From Hungatella sp. (GTDB taxonomy: Bacteria > Bacillota > Clostridia > Lachnospirales > Lachnospiraceae): 64,000 nucleotides of DNA. Shown in pieces: positions 46,775 through 55,810 of the stretch (the first letter of the stretch is position 1; each line of letters opens with the position of its first letter). Position numbers and translations under genes: made by a program. The stretch lies in contig JAAWBS010000021.1 of the NCBI GenBank assembly GCA_022792815.1, forward strand, positions 106,936 to 170,935. Direction: 5' to 3'. A model generated the notes under the pieces. The model made no database searches, was not told the origin of the DNA, and saw nothing but the letters and a program-made list of their open reading frames with translations.

Positions 46775-46822
46775 GAGGCTGTGAAAACCGACGTTTTTCG
46801 ACGTCTATTTTTTCACAGCCCC
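46775..46822 (-). terminator. hairpin at the IS right end, terminator for the antiporter gene
   Basis: On the minus strand, GGGGCTGTGAAAA pairs with TTTTCACAGCC(T)C around an inner GACGT/ACGTC stem, and T follows. It lies about 20 bases beyond the antiporter stop and includes the IS end. Confidence 0.65.
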
Positions 46823-46842
46823 TTTTTTCACGGTGTGGGAAT

Positions 46843-48096
46843 TCATCCCACCCGCTTCTTCAGCTGAGGCGGCTGATACCGGTTGACCGAGTCCACCACA
46901 TCCTTCTTGATGGCTCCCGACAGGAAGAAAGACATCTTGGCACAGGCCGGTCCCACCAGCTCATAAAGGACAGAAGAGGCCAGAATAATGGTCAAAAGCA
47001 GATCCCCGATCTCCGGAGCCAGAAGCCGCTGACCCAGGAAAGCCAGGCCGATGGCCACACCTGCCTGGGGAATCAGTGCCAGACCCATGTATCTTTTGAT
47101 ATTCACCGGCATCCTGGTGACCATGCATCCCAGATACACTCCCCCATACTTTCCCACGATCCGAATCAAAAAATAGCTCAAGCCTACCACGCCTGCGGTG
47201 GGGATGGCGCCAAGATCCAGGTTCATGCCGGAGACGATGAAAAACATGCTCATGATCGGCGGAGTGAACCGGTTAATCTGCTTAAACAATTTCCGGTCAT
47301 CCGTCAGGTTCATGTACACGGCCCCAAAGACCATACAGGATAAAAGAGGGGAGACCTGGAGTGTGGCACAGACTCCGGACAGGGCCAGCAGGAGGGCTAC
47401 GGACAGAATCAGCCGGTTATCCTTGCTCCGGTCCGGCGTCAGAAGCTTGGAGAGGCCCAGTCCGCTTAAAGCCCCCAGGAAAATCCCCGCCCCGTTGCTG
47501 ACAAAGGGCTGTACCACGTCCTGGACGGACACGCTGCCGTCTCTCCTGGCGTTGACTACCGCCACCACGATGCTGAACGCCAGAAGGCACACCACATCGT
47601 CCAGGGCCACCACCTGCAAAAGAGTATTGACGTACTCCCCTTTTGCGTGGTACTGATGGATGGTCATCATGGTGCTGGCCGGAGCGGTGGCCGTGGCGAT
47701 GGCCCCCAGAATCAGGGCGAAATCCCAGCTGATGCCAAACATGGCCTTCATGCTTAAGGTCACCAGGATTCCCGCTGCCAGGGCCTCAAACAGAGTCACC
47801 ACGATGACTCGCACTCCCGCCTCCCTCAAGATCTCTTTCTTAAAGAACTTTCCCACGCCAAATGCGATAAACGCCAATGCAATGTCGCTAATAAATCCCA
47901 TATGCTCCAAAAGCCCCTTGGGCACCATCTGAAAACAGCATGGCCCTATGAGAACCCCTGCTATTATATATCCTGTCACATTGGGCAGCCTAAGCCGCTT
48001 GGTCAGCCTGGTTACCAAAAAGCCTGCGAACAGAATAATAGAAAGAGAACACAGAATCGCTGTGGACTCCTCCATTCCGGAATACAAAAATGACAT
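46843..48096 (-). CDS. CPA2-family monovalent cation:proton antiporter
   Basis: 417 residues with about 12 membrane helices and no RCK/TrkA-N domain, so a Kef/GerN-type Na+ or K+/H+ exchanger. Family segments include VTGYIIAGVLIGP, the helix LIFAF-like IALAFIAFGVGKFFKKE, the GAIATATAPASTMMTI segment, and a Thr/Ala-rich stretch with VVALDDVVCLLAF (the D-D pair for cation exchange). It is divergent from a LysR regulator, whose T-N11-A box overlaps its -35, so it is a likely target. GGGGG precedes the ATG. Confidence 0.92.
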   Translation of the reverse strand: MSFLYSGMEESTAILCSLSIILFAGFLVTRLTKRLRLPNVTGYIIAGVLIGPCCFQMVPKGLLEHMGFISDIALAFIAFGVGKFFKKEILREAGVRVIVVTLFEALAAGILVTLSMKAMFGISWDFALILGAIATATAPASTMMTIHQYHAKGEYVNTLLQVVALDDVVCLLAFSIVVAVVNARRDGSVSVQDVVQPFVSNGAGIFLGALSGLGLSKLLTPDRSKDNRLILSVALLLALSGVCATLQVSPLLSCMVFGAVYMNLTDDRKLFKQINRFTPPIMSMFFIVSGMNLDLGAIPTAGVVGLSYFLIRIVGKYGGVYLGCMVTRMPVNIKRYMGLALIPQAGVAIGLAFLGQRLLAPEIGDLLLTIILASSVLYELVGPACAKMSFFLSGAIKKDVVDSVNRYQPPQLKKRVG

Positions 48097-48127
48097 TGTC
48101 TTTTCCCCCTTAAAAATTTATGTTATT

Positions 48128-48160
48128 ATTATACTGAGATGTATGATAATTGCAAATTAT
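48128..48160. promoter_or_regulatory. antiporter promoter overlapped by a LysR-type box
   Basis: Minus-strand TTGCAA (48150-48155), 16 bp, TATAAT (48128-48133). The palindrome ATAATTGCAAATTAT at 48146-48160 fits the LysR T-N11-A pattern and covers the -35, so binding there could repress or activate the antiporter and autoregulate the LysR gene. Confidence 0.7.
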
Positions 48161-48204
48161 ATTTTGTGTTGCTTCGATAAATTTTTATTATGGAGGAGAT
48201 CATC

Positions 48205-49104
48205 ATGGATGCGAGAATGGAAACCTTGCTGAAAGTGTACGAAACCCGAAATTTTACCAGGGCGGCCAAGGAGCTGTCCCTGACCCAGCCGGCTGTCAGC
48301 CAGCATATCAAACAGTTGGAGCATGATCTGGATGCTGCGCTCTTTATCCGCGGGGAAAAAGGCCTGAAACCCACACCAGAAGGGGAGATTGTGGTCAAAT
48401 ACGCCCGCCGGATTCAGACCCTCTACCAGAATATGGCGCAGAGTTTGGAGGACGAGAAGCGCAATGTCACCCGTCTGTCCGTCGGGATCACCCACTCCTC
48501 CGAGAGCAGCGTCATCGCCGAGGTCCTGGCCGGCTATACCCGCATAACCCCCGGCAGCCATATTACCATTCTTTCTGATACCATAAATAATCTTTATTAT
48601 AAGCTGAAAACCTATGTCCTGGATATCGCCATCATCGAGGGCCGCATCAACGACCACAACTTTAATTCCGTGATGCTGGATACCGACTCTCTGATTCTGG
48701 CGGTGTCCAAAGACAACCCACTCTCCAAAAAACAGATTGTCACCCTGGAAGAGCTGAAGAAGCAGAAACTGATCCTCCGTCTCCCCAACTCTGCCACCCG
48801 CAATCTGTTTATGTCTCACTTAGAGAGCAACAACGTGTCCCTGGACGAATTTGATGTCACCCTGGAGGTAGATAACGTGGCCACGATCAAGGACCTGGTC
48901 CGCCGGAATTTCGGAGTCTCCATTCTGCCCTACAGCACCTTTGCCTCCGAGATGAGAAAGGGAAAGATGGCCGGTCTGTCCATCGAGAATCTGACTATGA
49001 CAAGAGAGATCAATATGGTTTACCACAAAGACTTCGAACACATCAATGCCCTTCAGGAGATCACCAGGATCTACCGGGAATATTCCAGAAAGAGAAACAG
49101 CTGA
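48205..49104 (+). CDS. LysR-family transcriptional regulator
   Basis: 299 residues with the LysR winged HTH at the N-terminus (NFTRAAKELSLTQPAVSQHIKQLEHDL) and a type-2 periplasmic-binding-like effector domain. The ATG at 48205 has GGAGGAG seven bases upstream; the longer form lacks one. Divergent from the antiporter with a T-N11-A box between them, so it is the probable regulator. Its inducer is unknown. Confidence 0.93.
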   Translation: MDARMETLLKVYETRNFTRAAKELSLTQPAVSQHIKQLEHDLDAALFIRGEKGLKPTPEGEIVVKYARRIQTLYQNMAQSLEDEKRNVTRLSVGITHSSESSVIAEVLAGYTRITPGSHITILSDTINNLYYKLKTYVLDIAIIEGRINDHNFNSVMLDTDSLILAVSKDNPLSKKQIVTLEELKKQKLILRLPNSATRNLFMSHLESNNVSLDEFDVTLEVDNVATIKDLVRRNFGVSILPYSTFASEMRKGKMAGLSIENLTMTREINMVYHKDFEHINALQEITRIYREYSRKRNS

Positions 49105-49261
49105 CCCGGGAAAAAAGAGCCATAAAGCCCGCTTTAAGGTTCAAAAAAAATGTAATATTCACAATTTCTTCACATTTTCAACAAACATTATTCATATTTA
49201 TCCGATATACTTTATCTTGTAAACAGGTGATACACCTTTTTCAAAACTTTTTCATACTCTA

Positions 49262-49316
49262 GCCGACAGATGTCCCCCCGTCTGTCGGCCCTCCCTATTT
49301 TTAGGGTCTTTTTTTA
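49262..49316 (+). terminator. double-hairpin terminator 160 bp after the LysR gene
   Basis: A 9-bp stem (GCCGACAGA/TCTGTCGGC, 49262-49289) is followed by a second (CCCTA/TAGGG) and a run of T to 49315. It is too far from the LysR stop for a typical 3' end and may belong to a separate short transcript (see findings). The rest of 49105-49463 shows no gene. Confidence 0.75.
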
Positions 49317-49373
49317 TTTTCCATGTGCAAATTTTATAAAATATTTTTTCTTTCTCATTTCCTTTTGACAAAA

Positions 49374-49402
49374 CTTACAGATACCCCATAGGGGAATATG
49401 AT
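49374..49402 (+). promoter_or_regulatory. orphan CsoR-type promoter
   Basis: CTTACA (49374-49379), exactly 17 bp, TATGAT (49397-49402). The spacer contains ATACCCCATAGGGGAAT, a near-palindrome like the csoR-copA operator, in the same position relative to the -35 and -10. No plus-strand gene follows; transcription would run antisense into the MATE gene. Confidence 0.55.
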
Positions 49403-49407
49403 TCGCC

Positions 49408-49439
49408 AAAAAAACACGGCCCTGCCGCCAGAGCCGTGT
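49408..49439 (-). terminator. terminator of the MATE gene
   Basis: Minus-strand ACACGGC/GCCGTGT stem followed by seven T, 24 bases beyond the stop codon. Confidence 0.9.
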
Positions 49440-49463
49440 CCATGGTTTCAAAACAAAAAAGTT

Positions 49464-50792
49464 TTATTTCACAATAAATGTATCAATTCTCTTCCTATAA
49501 AGTAACCCTGTAACGTCTGCCAGGATCCATCCGATGGGAATCGCCCACCAGATTGCCCCGGGGCCGAATACAGGAGCCAGTGTATATGCCAAAGCCACCC
49601 TGGTTCCCAGGGAAATCACCGTCAGCACCACCGACATCTCAGGCCTGCCCACGCCTCTGTAATACCCATACAGGAGAAAGAGGATGCCGATCCCGCAGTA
49701 GCATGCCCCCTCTATCCTCAGATACTGTACGCCTGCGGCGATGATCTCCGTCTCAGAACCGTCCATAAAGATCATCATCAGCCAGGGAGCCAGGACAAAC
49801 ACTGCCGCCGACACCAGAAGGCAGAAGATCACAGACACCCGAACCGCACTTGCCACCCCCTGGCGCACACGCTCCGTCTTTCTGGCGCCAAAATTTTGAG
49901 ACGTAAAGATAGAAAACGCATTGCCGAACTCCTGGGCCGGCATATAGGCAAATGAATCGATCTTCACTGCCGCCGCAAATGCCGCCATCACCACGGTCCC
50001 AAAACTGTTGACCAGCCCCTGGATCATCAATATGCCGAAGTTCATCACAGACTGCTGGATACAGGCTGCGGTAGAAAACCTCAGAATCTCCGTCACCCCG
50101 TTTTTATCCGGCAAAAAACTTTTCCCGGAAGGCCTAAGCTCCGGCTCTTTGAGCCAGGTATACAAACCGATCCCCACTCCGGAAAACGCCTGAGCGATGA
50201 CGGTGGCAAAGGCTGCCCCTCCGATCCCCCAGGAAAGCCGGACTACAAACAGAAGATCCAGGACAATGTTGAGTGCGGCGGCGATTCCCAAAAACCACAG
50301 AGGGGCCACGGAATTTCCCAGCGCACGCAGGAGAAACGAAAAATAATTGTACAGAAACACAAAAAAAATTCCCGTAAAAATGATCCATACATACTCATGC
50401 ATCATCTCCATCAGCGTTTCCGGCACCTTTAACATTCTTAAAATCTGGTCGCACCACAAAAATACCAGGATGTTCATGACCACCGTCACCGCCGCGATAA
50501 AAAAGAAGGCGATGACCATGCTTTTCTTCATCTGCTCCTCGTCCCGCCTTCCAAAGTGGAAGGAATACACCGAACCGCTTCCCATACACAGACCGATGAG
50601 CACGGAGGTGAGGAAGGTCATCAGGGTATAGGCAGAGCCGGCTGCCGCCAGAGCCCCGGGGCCGAGAAAACGCCCTACGATCAGGGTGTCCGCGATATTG
50701 TAGCACTGCTGCAAAAGATTGCCCAGAATCATGGGGCCGGCAAAACGGATCATGGTTCCTGCCACACCGCCCTGTGTCAAATCCCGTTTCAT
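49464..50792 (-). CDS. MATE-family efflux transporter
   Basis: 442 residues, about 12 membrane helices in two halves, with YNIADTLIVGRFLGPGALAAAGSAY in the first half and the pattern repeated in the second (VAVVKIDS-like AVKIDSFAYMPAQEFGNAFSIFTSQNFGA). It overlaps the upstream amidotransferase gene by four bases (ATGA). Substrate not predictable. Distinct from the MATE at 20136; the two are clearly different subtypes. Confidence 0.93.
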   Translation of the reverse strand: MKRDLTQGGVAGTMIRFAGPMILGNLLQQCYNIADTLIVGRFLGPGALAAAGSAYTLMTFLTSVLIGLCMGSGSVYSFHFGRRDEEQMKKSMVIAFFFIAAVTVVMNILVFLWCDQILRMLKVPETLMEMMHEYVWIIFTGIFFVFLYNYFSFLLRALGNSVAPLWFLGIAAALNIVLDLLFVVRLSWGIGGAAFATVIAQAFSGVGIGLYTWLKEPELRPSGKSFLPDKNGVTEILRFSTAACIQQSVMNFGILMIQGLVNSFGTVVMAAFAAAVKIDSFAYMPAQEFGNAFSIFTSQNFGARKTERVRQGVASAVRVSVIFCLLVSAAVFVLAPWLMMIFMDGSETEIIAAGVQYLRIEGACYCGIGILFLLYGYYRGVGRPEMSVVLTVISLGTRVALAYTLAPVFGPGAIWWAIPIGWILADVTGLLYRKRIDTFIVK

Positions 50793-51490
50793 ACCCCGAC
50801 TCCTCCTTCACGGCAGGCCTTGACAAACCAGGCAAACAGCGGGTTCATATCCGGCCCCTCCCGGCTGACCCGCCCTCTTCCGGTCATCCGCTCCGGATGC
50901 CACTGGACCGCCCACACAGGAAGGGACTTATGCTCAAATCCCTCCACGATCATCCCTGCCCGTGCAGTCACTCTAAGTCCCTCTCCCAGGGTACGTACCG
51001 ACTGATGATGGTAGCTGTTGACCAGAAATTCCTCCCCAAACAAACTCCCCAGCACCGAGTCTGGCTCCGCGGATACCAGATGGACCGCACCGTCTATGTG
51101 GCCTTCCGCCCCGCACTCCTGTTTTTGGTCCTGCCACAAGGTTCCTCCCATGGCAGTGTTGATCAGCTGCAGTCCCCGGCACACACCCAGGATCGGTTTC
51201 TTTCTCTTCTCAAAGAAAGAGAACAGGCAAAGCTCCTCCTGATCCCTGGGCAGGTCTGCCTTTCCGCACCAATCTTTTCTCTCCATCCCATACCGGCCGG
51301 GCTCTATGTCCACGCCTCCGGTGAGAAACAGACCGTCTGCCCGGTCCGCCAGTTCTTCGTCCATCCCCAGGGCCAGCACAGGCTGTCCGCCTGCCTCATA
51401 GATGGCGGCCCCATAGTTGTCAAACAGCTGTCTCTGCGCCATCCCCCGCACCGTCTCGGTTCCGGCTGTCAGCAGTATCATTGGTCTCAT
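50789..51490 (-). CDS. class I glutamine amidotransferase, PuuD-like gamma-glutamyl hydrolase
   Basis: 233 residues in the class I amidotransferase fold. The nucleophile is in PILGVCRGLQLIN and the His-Glu pair in VWAVQWHPE. The N-terminal FLTGGVDIEPGRYG segment is typical of gamma-Glu-GABA hydrolases (peptidase C26). It may act on a gamma-glutamyl amide, possibly exported or imported by the coupled MATE, but the link is only the four-base overlap. First gene of a two-gene unit. Confidence 0.9.
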   Translation of the reverse strand: MRPMILLTAGTETVRGMAQRQLFDNYGAAIYEAGGQPVLALGMDEELADRADGLFLTGGVDIEPGRYGMERKDWCGKADLPRDQEELCLFSFFEKRKKPILGVCRGLQLINTAMGGTLWQDQKQECGAEGHIDGAVHLVSAEPDSVLGSLFGEEFLVNSYHHQSVRTLGEGLRVTARAGMIVEGFEHKSLPVWAVQWHPERMTGRGRVSREGPDMNPLFAWFVKACREGGVGV

Positions 51491-51616
51491 TACGCGAAAA
51501 CTCCTTTTCTGTCCATTGGTTCCTTCCAGTATACCTGATTTGGAGCCGGATGTCTAACGGTTTTCGCGGGGGATGTGTTTTGCTGTTTTCTCACGGTTAC
51601 TGTCCCGCAGACGGAT

Positions 51617-52474
51617 TTATCCCTTGACAGCCCCGACTGTGAGCCCTTTCATAAAAAACTTCTGTCCCAGCAGGAATATGGCAAATACCGGCAGCACAGC
51701 CATACAGCATGCGGCCATGGTCAGATTGTACTGTGTCACCTCCGCGCCCACAAACTGATTGAGGGCCAGGGGGATGGTCCACTTTCTCCAGTTGGAGATA
51801 AACACCAGCGGGTCTAAGTAGCTGTTCCACACTTCCAGAAACTGCACCGTGGCCGTAGCCGCAATGGTCGGTTTGGCCAGAGGCATCATGACCTTAAAAA
51901 AGGTTCGATACTCCCCTGCACCATCGATTTTCGCCGCCTCCCGCAGTTCATCCGGGACAGACAGAAACGCCTGACGCAGCATAAATATAGAAGATACCGC
52001 AACGATCTTGGGCAAAATCAGGGACCAATGGCTGTTGGTCATACCCAGCCCGGAAAACACCACAAATCGGGGGATCAGCGTCAGCTGGGAAGGAACCATC
52101 AGCTGTGCCAGATACAAGATAAACAGCACGTTGGAGCCTTTAAACTTCAGTTTTGCAAAGGCATATCCGGCCATGGAAGCGGAGATCACAGCCGTCAGTG
52201 TGCTGATGACAGCCACTTTGACGGAGTTCCAGTATGCCAAGGGAAAATGGTAATTCGTAGAAGAAGCGGTTCCTATACTCAAAACCTTCAGATAGTTATC
52301 CGGATAAAAGTAGCCGGGAATCCAGTCAATCGGAATCTTCATAACATCCGCTTCCGTCTTAAACGATGCGGAAACCATCCAGATAAACGGGATCACCATC
52401 ATCAGGGTAACGATAGCCACACCTCCCGTGATCGCCAGATGCGCCATTCTTTTATTCCCTTTCTTTTTCATCAT
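51617..52474 (-). CDS. sugar ABC transporter permease (MalG-like)
   Basis: 285 residues, six membrane helices, with the MalG-type EAA loop DELREAAKIDGAGEYRTFFKVMMPLAKPTIA that contacts the ATPase. The AGGAGG before tandem ATGs fits the start at 52474. Third gene of the solute-binding/permease/permease unit. No ATPase gene is in this cluster, as is common for carbohydrate importers using a shared MsmK-type ATPase. Confidence 0.93.
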   Translation of the reverse strand: MMKKKGNKRMAHLAITGGVAIVTLMMVIPFIWMVSASFKTEADVMKIPIDWIPGYFYPDNYLKVLSIGTASSTNYHFPLAYWNSVKVAVISTLTAVISASMAGYAFAKLKFKGSNVLFILYLAQLMVPSQLTLIPRFVVFSGLGMTNSHWSLILPKIVAVSSIFMLRQAFLSVPDELREAAKIDGAGEYRTFFKVMMPLAKPTIAATATVQFLEVWNSYLDPLVFISNWRKWTIPLALNQFVGAEVTQYNLTMAACCMAVLPVFAIFLLGQKFFMKGLTVGAVKG

Positions 52475-52482
52475 CCCGCCTC

Positions 52483-53415
52483 CTAACCTTTTTCTGCCCT
52501 GCTGTTATGAATCCACTGGACGATGGTCACAGACAGCAGCATGAGAAACAGAATCACCGCAATGGCAGAACCGTATCCCATTCGATAATACTTGAATGAA
52601 GATGTGTAAATATAATACACCAGCGTGTATGTGGAGGTTCCGGGACCGCCCTCTGTCATCACATTGGTATATCCGAATACCTTGAAGCTGGAGATGATAC
52701 CGGTGATGGTCAGAAAAAATGTGGTCGGTTTCAGAAGAGGAATGGTGATATAGAAAAATTTCTGCACACCACTGGCGCCGTCCATATCCGCAGATTCGTA
52801 GAGATCCCGGGGAAGTCCCGCAATGGCGGCACTGTAAACAAAGATCCGGTAGCCCAGGCTGGCCCATATCACAACCAGAATAATCGCAGGCAGCGCCCAC
52901 TCATAGCTGGCGAGAAAGCGGGGCGGATCCTTCCACCCCAGGATTCTCATCAGCTGAGTAAACGGACCATATTTGGAATACAGAGCCATCCACACAACAG
53001 AGATCGCCACAATATTGCAGATGTGGGGCATATACATGGCCACCCGCACAACTCCGGCCACTTTCCTGTGGCAATACCCGTCGATCAATACTGCCAGAAC
53101 CAGAGCCAAAAGCAGTCCGACCGGAACCGTGACAACCGAAAAAATCAGTGTGTTTTTCATGGACGCAACAAACCACTGGTCCTGCCAAAGGCTCTTAAAG
53201 TTCTCCAGCCCGACAAATGCCCAATTGCCGACTCCCCTGGTAAAATTCCAGTCCGTGAGGCTGACATAGAGGGAAATCACCAGTGGAATCATACTGAAAA
53301 GCACCACTCCTGTCAGGCTTGGCAGCAGAAAAGAATATGCGATCAGATTGTCCCTCCGAATCCTCTGCCCTGCCTCCCTGCTTTTTGTCTTTTTTGTTCT
53401 CATTCTTTCCCTCAT
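52483..53415 (-). CDS. sugar ABC transporter permease (MalF-like)
   Basis: 310 residues, six membrane helices, EAA loop ESADMDGASGVQKFFYITIPLLKPTTFF. It begins with a TAATG overlap with the solute-binding protein stop; a second ATG at 53403 with GAGGG six bases upstream is also possible. The following permease starts eight bases after its stop. Confidence 0.92.
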   Translation of the reverse strand: MRERMRTKKTKSREAGQRIRRDNLIAYSFLLPSLTGVVLFSMIPLVISLYVSLTDWNFTRGVGNWAFVGLENFKSLWQDQWFVASMKNTLIFSVVTVPVGLLLALVLAVLIDGYCHRKVAGVVRVAMYMPHICNIVAISVVWMALYSKYGPFTQLMRILGWKDPPRFLASYEWALPAIILVVIWASLGYRIFVYSAAIAGLPRDLYESADMDGASGVQKFFYITIPLLKPTTFFLTITGIISSFKVFGYTNVMTEGGPGTSTYTLVYYIYTSSFKYYRMGYGSAIAVILFLMLLSVTIVQWIHNSRAEKG

Positions 53416-54884
53416 TACCTGCCGGCCAGCTGATTGCCGCGCAAAACCATGTTGGCAACGGTCTCATCCACAGACTGCCGCCCGTAACACATCGCCTCAA
53501 ACTCTTCCTTCCAGACATCCAGGATTTCATTGGCTGTGCTTCCTGTGACACTGGCCACACCTTTGGTATTATCGATTGACAGATAATTGCTCATGGAATC
53601 CAGATCAATAGAACCTGCCGCGCTTTCTCTTAAGACATCGATGATCTGCGCCCGGTCGATCCCCGTCCATAAGGGGATGCGTCCTCCCCGTACCAGAGGT
53701 GACATTCCTCCCTGTACATACCACATACCGAACTCAAAACAGGCCTTTGGGTAACCGGTATTTGCCGCGATACAGAACACGTCCCCCGCGCCTTCTACAC
53801 TCTCGTGCTTTCGGTAGGTGTCCGCCTGATACTCGGCGCCGTCAGGCACAGGTGCGGGAACCACGGCTGTGACAAAGTCGTGGGGATAGTTCTCCTGATC
53901 CATACACAGCCGCATCTGGGACACATTGGTAGAAATCGCACACTTTCCCGCCAGAAATGTGTTGGCAACCGTCATATTCTCGGAATACTCATCTTCAATG
54001 GGAACTGCCCAGCCCTTGTCGAGACTGGTTTTAACCATCTGGAGACCTTCCCTCCAGACTTCATGGTCAAAATTCACTTTACTTGCGCTGTCGTCTCCGT
54101 AAATATAATACTTGCCCAGGACTGAACTCATAATTCCCCTGACACCGCTGTTGGACTGTTTCAGCGTATAGCTTACCCCGTATACCTTGTCCTGACCTTC
54201 CCCGTGGGTCAGCTTTTCAACCGCTTCCAGAAACTGGGAATACGTCCAGCCATCATATGGAATCTCAACACCGGCAGCCCGAAACATGTCTGTGTTGATC
54301 AGCAGCCATCTGTCATTTTCATATTTGGTGGGGAATCCGTACACGGAACCGTCATCACACACATACCCCTCTGCATTGGCCGCACCAAGCTCGCTTATCA
54401 GGTCAAACCCTCTCTCTTCAAGCATATCGGACATATCAAGCAGCAGATTGGAGTCAGCTCGGGAATCCAGCCTGGGCTTTCCGTAGTTCATAAACATGTC
54501 CACCTCACCGCCGCCCATCAGGTAGGTCTCCAGCTGCAGATTGCCTGCACTGTCATTGACATAGCGGATGTATTCCACCTGCACCCCCTTCTCTTTATAC
54601 TCCTCATTAAAATCGGCAACCAGCTGATCATACCCATATTCCGGCTGTATGCCGCCCCAGAACCGAAGGGTGACCGTCTTCCCGTCTTCTGTGCCGAACC
54701 ACTCTCTGTCCTCGGTCTGATCCGCCGCTTTTGTCTCCTGACTGTCCTGGGATGCCGCCGATGTCAGAGTCTGGGATTCCTCTGGCAAACCGGCAGACGG
54801 CTCCTTGCCGCTCTTTTGACCGCAGCCTGCTGCCGTTCCCCAAACCAGCGCCAGTGTCAGCAAAATTGTCCATGTTTTTCTCAT
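53415..54884 (-). CDS. carbohydrate ABC transporter solute-binding lipoprotein
   Basis: 489 residues. Signal peptide plus lipobox (LVWGTAAGC) anchors it outside the membrane. A Ser/Thr/Glu-rich linker precedes a family-1 extracellular binding fold: VTLRFWGGIQPEY, the NGKPxxD-like NYGKPRLDSRAD segment, and the W-rich C-terminal lobe. It is the second gene, after a PhnP-like hydrolase, in a unit divergent from an AraC regulator. The substrate is probably an oligosaccharide or sugar phosphate derivative. Confidence 0.92.
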   Translation of the reverse strand: MRKTWTILLTLALVWGTAAGCGQKSGKEPSAGLPEESQTLTSAASQDSQETKAADQTEDREWFGTEDGKTVTLRFWGGIQPEYGYDQLVADFNEEYKEKGVQVEYIRYVNDSAGNLQLETYLMGGGEVDMFMNYGKPRLDSRADSNLLLDMSDMLEERGFDLISELGAANAEGYVCDDGSVYGFPTKYENDRWLLINTDMFRAAGVEIPYDGWTYSQFLEAVEKLTHGEGQDKVYGVSYTLKQSNSGVRGIMSSVLGKYYIYGDDSASKVNFDHEVWREGLQMVKTSLDKGWAVPIEDEYSENMTVANTFLAGKCAISTNVSQMRLCMDQENYPHDFVTAVVPAPVPDGAEYQADTYRKHESVEGAGDVFCIAANTGYPKACFEFGMWYVQGGMSPLVRGGRIPLWTGIDRAQIIDVLRESAAGSIDLDSMSNYLSIDNTKGVASVTGSTANEILDVWKEEFEAMCYGRQSVDETVANMVLRGNQLAGR

Positions 54885-54929
54885 TTTATTTCCTCCTTGT
54901 CTGATAATGTATCGGCATATGCCGCGTTT

Positions 54930-55772
54930 CTAAATCTCCACTTCCATCCCGTCATACGCCACTTCCATCCCATAGCGGGCCGCTCTTTGACAAAGCTCTT
55001 CGTGGGTGCACTCCACCAGGTGGCCGATATGGCTGACCATGACTTTTGTGTCCTCCGTCACCGCCCCCATATGACTCAGCTTCTCTCTCATCTCTCTGCA
55101 CCATCCCAAATCCATATGGGTATCTGTAATCTGCTCATTCTCTTTTAAGGTGCAGTCCAGGACCACAAGGTCAAACCGCTCTTTGGAATTTTTGATGAAA
55201 TCCAGAACCTCCTCATAAAACCTTCCGGTGTCGAACCCCCAGAAAACAGATTTCCCGTCTTTTCGGACGATATACAGCAGGGCATTTAAAACCTCACTGT
55301 GTCGGGCCCGCAGAGGAGTCACCTGATATCCGTTGATATCATAGGTTCTGCCAGGTTCCAGCGTGTGGAGAGACACCTTGTAGCTGCAGGTTTTCTTTCT
55401 CTTTCCGCTTCTGTACTGGCTTTCAATCCGTTCCAGTAGCTGCTGTAACCCCTGCCCCGATTCCTTTGAGGCATAAAAACAGATCTCATCGATCCCCTGC
55501 GGCCTGCTGATGGCCTGGGACGGCATAAAATGATCCTCGTGGGCATGAGTGATCAAAATATGCTTTACCTTCCTCATATCCAGCCTGCCATATGCCGTGT
55601 GGGCAAAGGTATCTACCGGAAATTCCAGTCCCAGACACCCGTCAATCACTGCCTGTGTCCGGGAACGGATCTCTTTTCCCCCATGATTTCTGGCATACTC
55701 GCACACCCGGCAGTTACAAAAGATCTCCGGTATGCCTCCCCCTGCTCCTGTTCCGTAAAATTTGATTTTCAT
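54930..55772 (-). CDS. MBL-fold hydrolase, PhnP-like
   Basis: 280 residues. The metallo-beta-lactamase core has ITHAHEDHFMPS (HxHxDH), LRARHSE, FWGFDTGRF, LDCTL and MVSHIGHL. The N-terminal GTGAGGGIPEIFCNCRVCEYAR carries the CxCxxC zinc site of PhnP, the cyclic ribosyl phosphodiesterase. The ATG at 55772 begins the fold; a longer reading is possible. It is the first gene of the sugar ABC unit, so it may process an imported cyclic or phosphorylated sugar; that is inference. Confidence 0.88.
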   Translation of the reverse strand: MKIKFYGTGAGGGIPEIFCNCRVCEYARNHGGKEIRSRTQAVIDGCLGLEFPVDTFAHTAYGRLDMRKVKHILITHAHEDHFMPSQAISRPQGIDEICFYASKESGQGLQQLLERIESQYRSGKRKKTCSYKVSLHTLEPGRTYDINGYQVTPLRARHSEVLNALLYIVRKDGKSVFWGFDTGRFYEEVLDFIKNSKERFDLVVLDCTLKENEQITDTHMDLGWCREMREKLSHMGAVTEDTKVMVSHIGHLVECTHEELCQRAARYGMEVAYDGMEVEI

Positions 55773-55810
55773 TTTGTAGGACCTCTCCGTTGACAATCAT
55801 GTGTTTTTCT

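Larger units (their letters stand above)
45021..46829 (+). mobile_element. IS1182-type insertion sequence
   Basis: About 1.8 kb between 22-bp perfect inverted repeats (GAAAAAAGGGGCTGTGAAAA, extended by AA) at 45021-45042 and 46808-46829. It contains one transposase gene that is more AT-rich than the host genes. A strong hairpin lies just inside the left end, and the right end carries a second hairpin (46775-46822). It sits between sodC and the antiporter gene, 13 bp from the latter's stop. No target-site duplication is evident. Confidence 0.85.
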
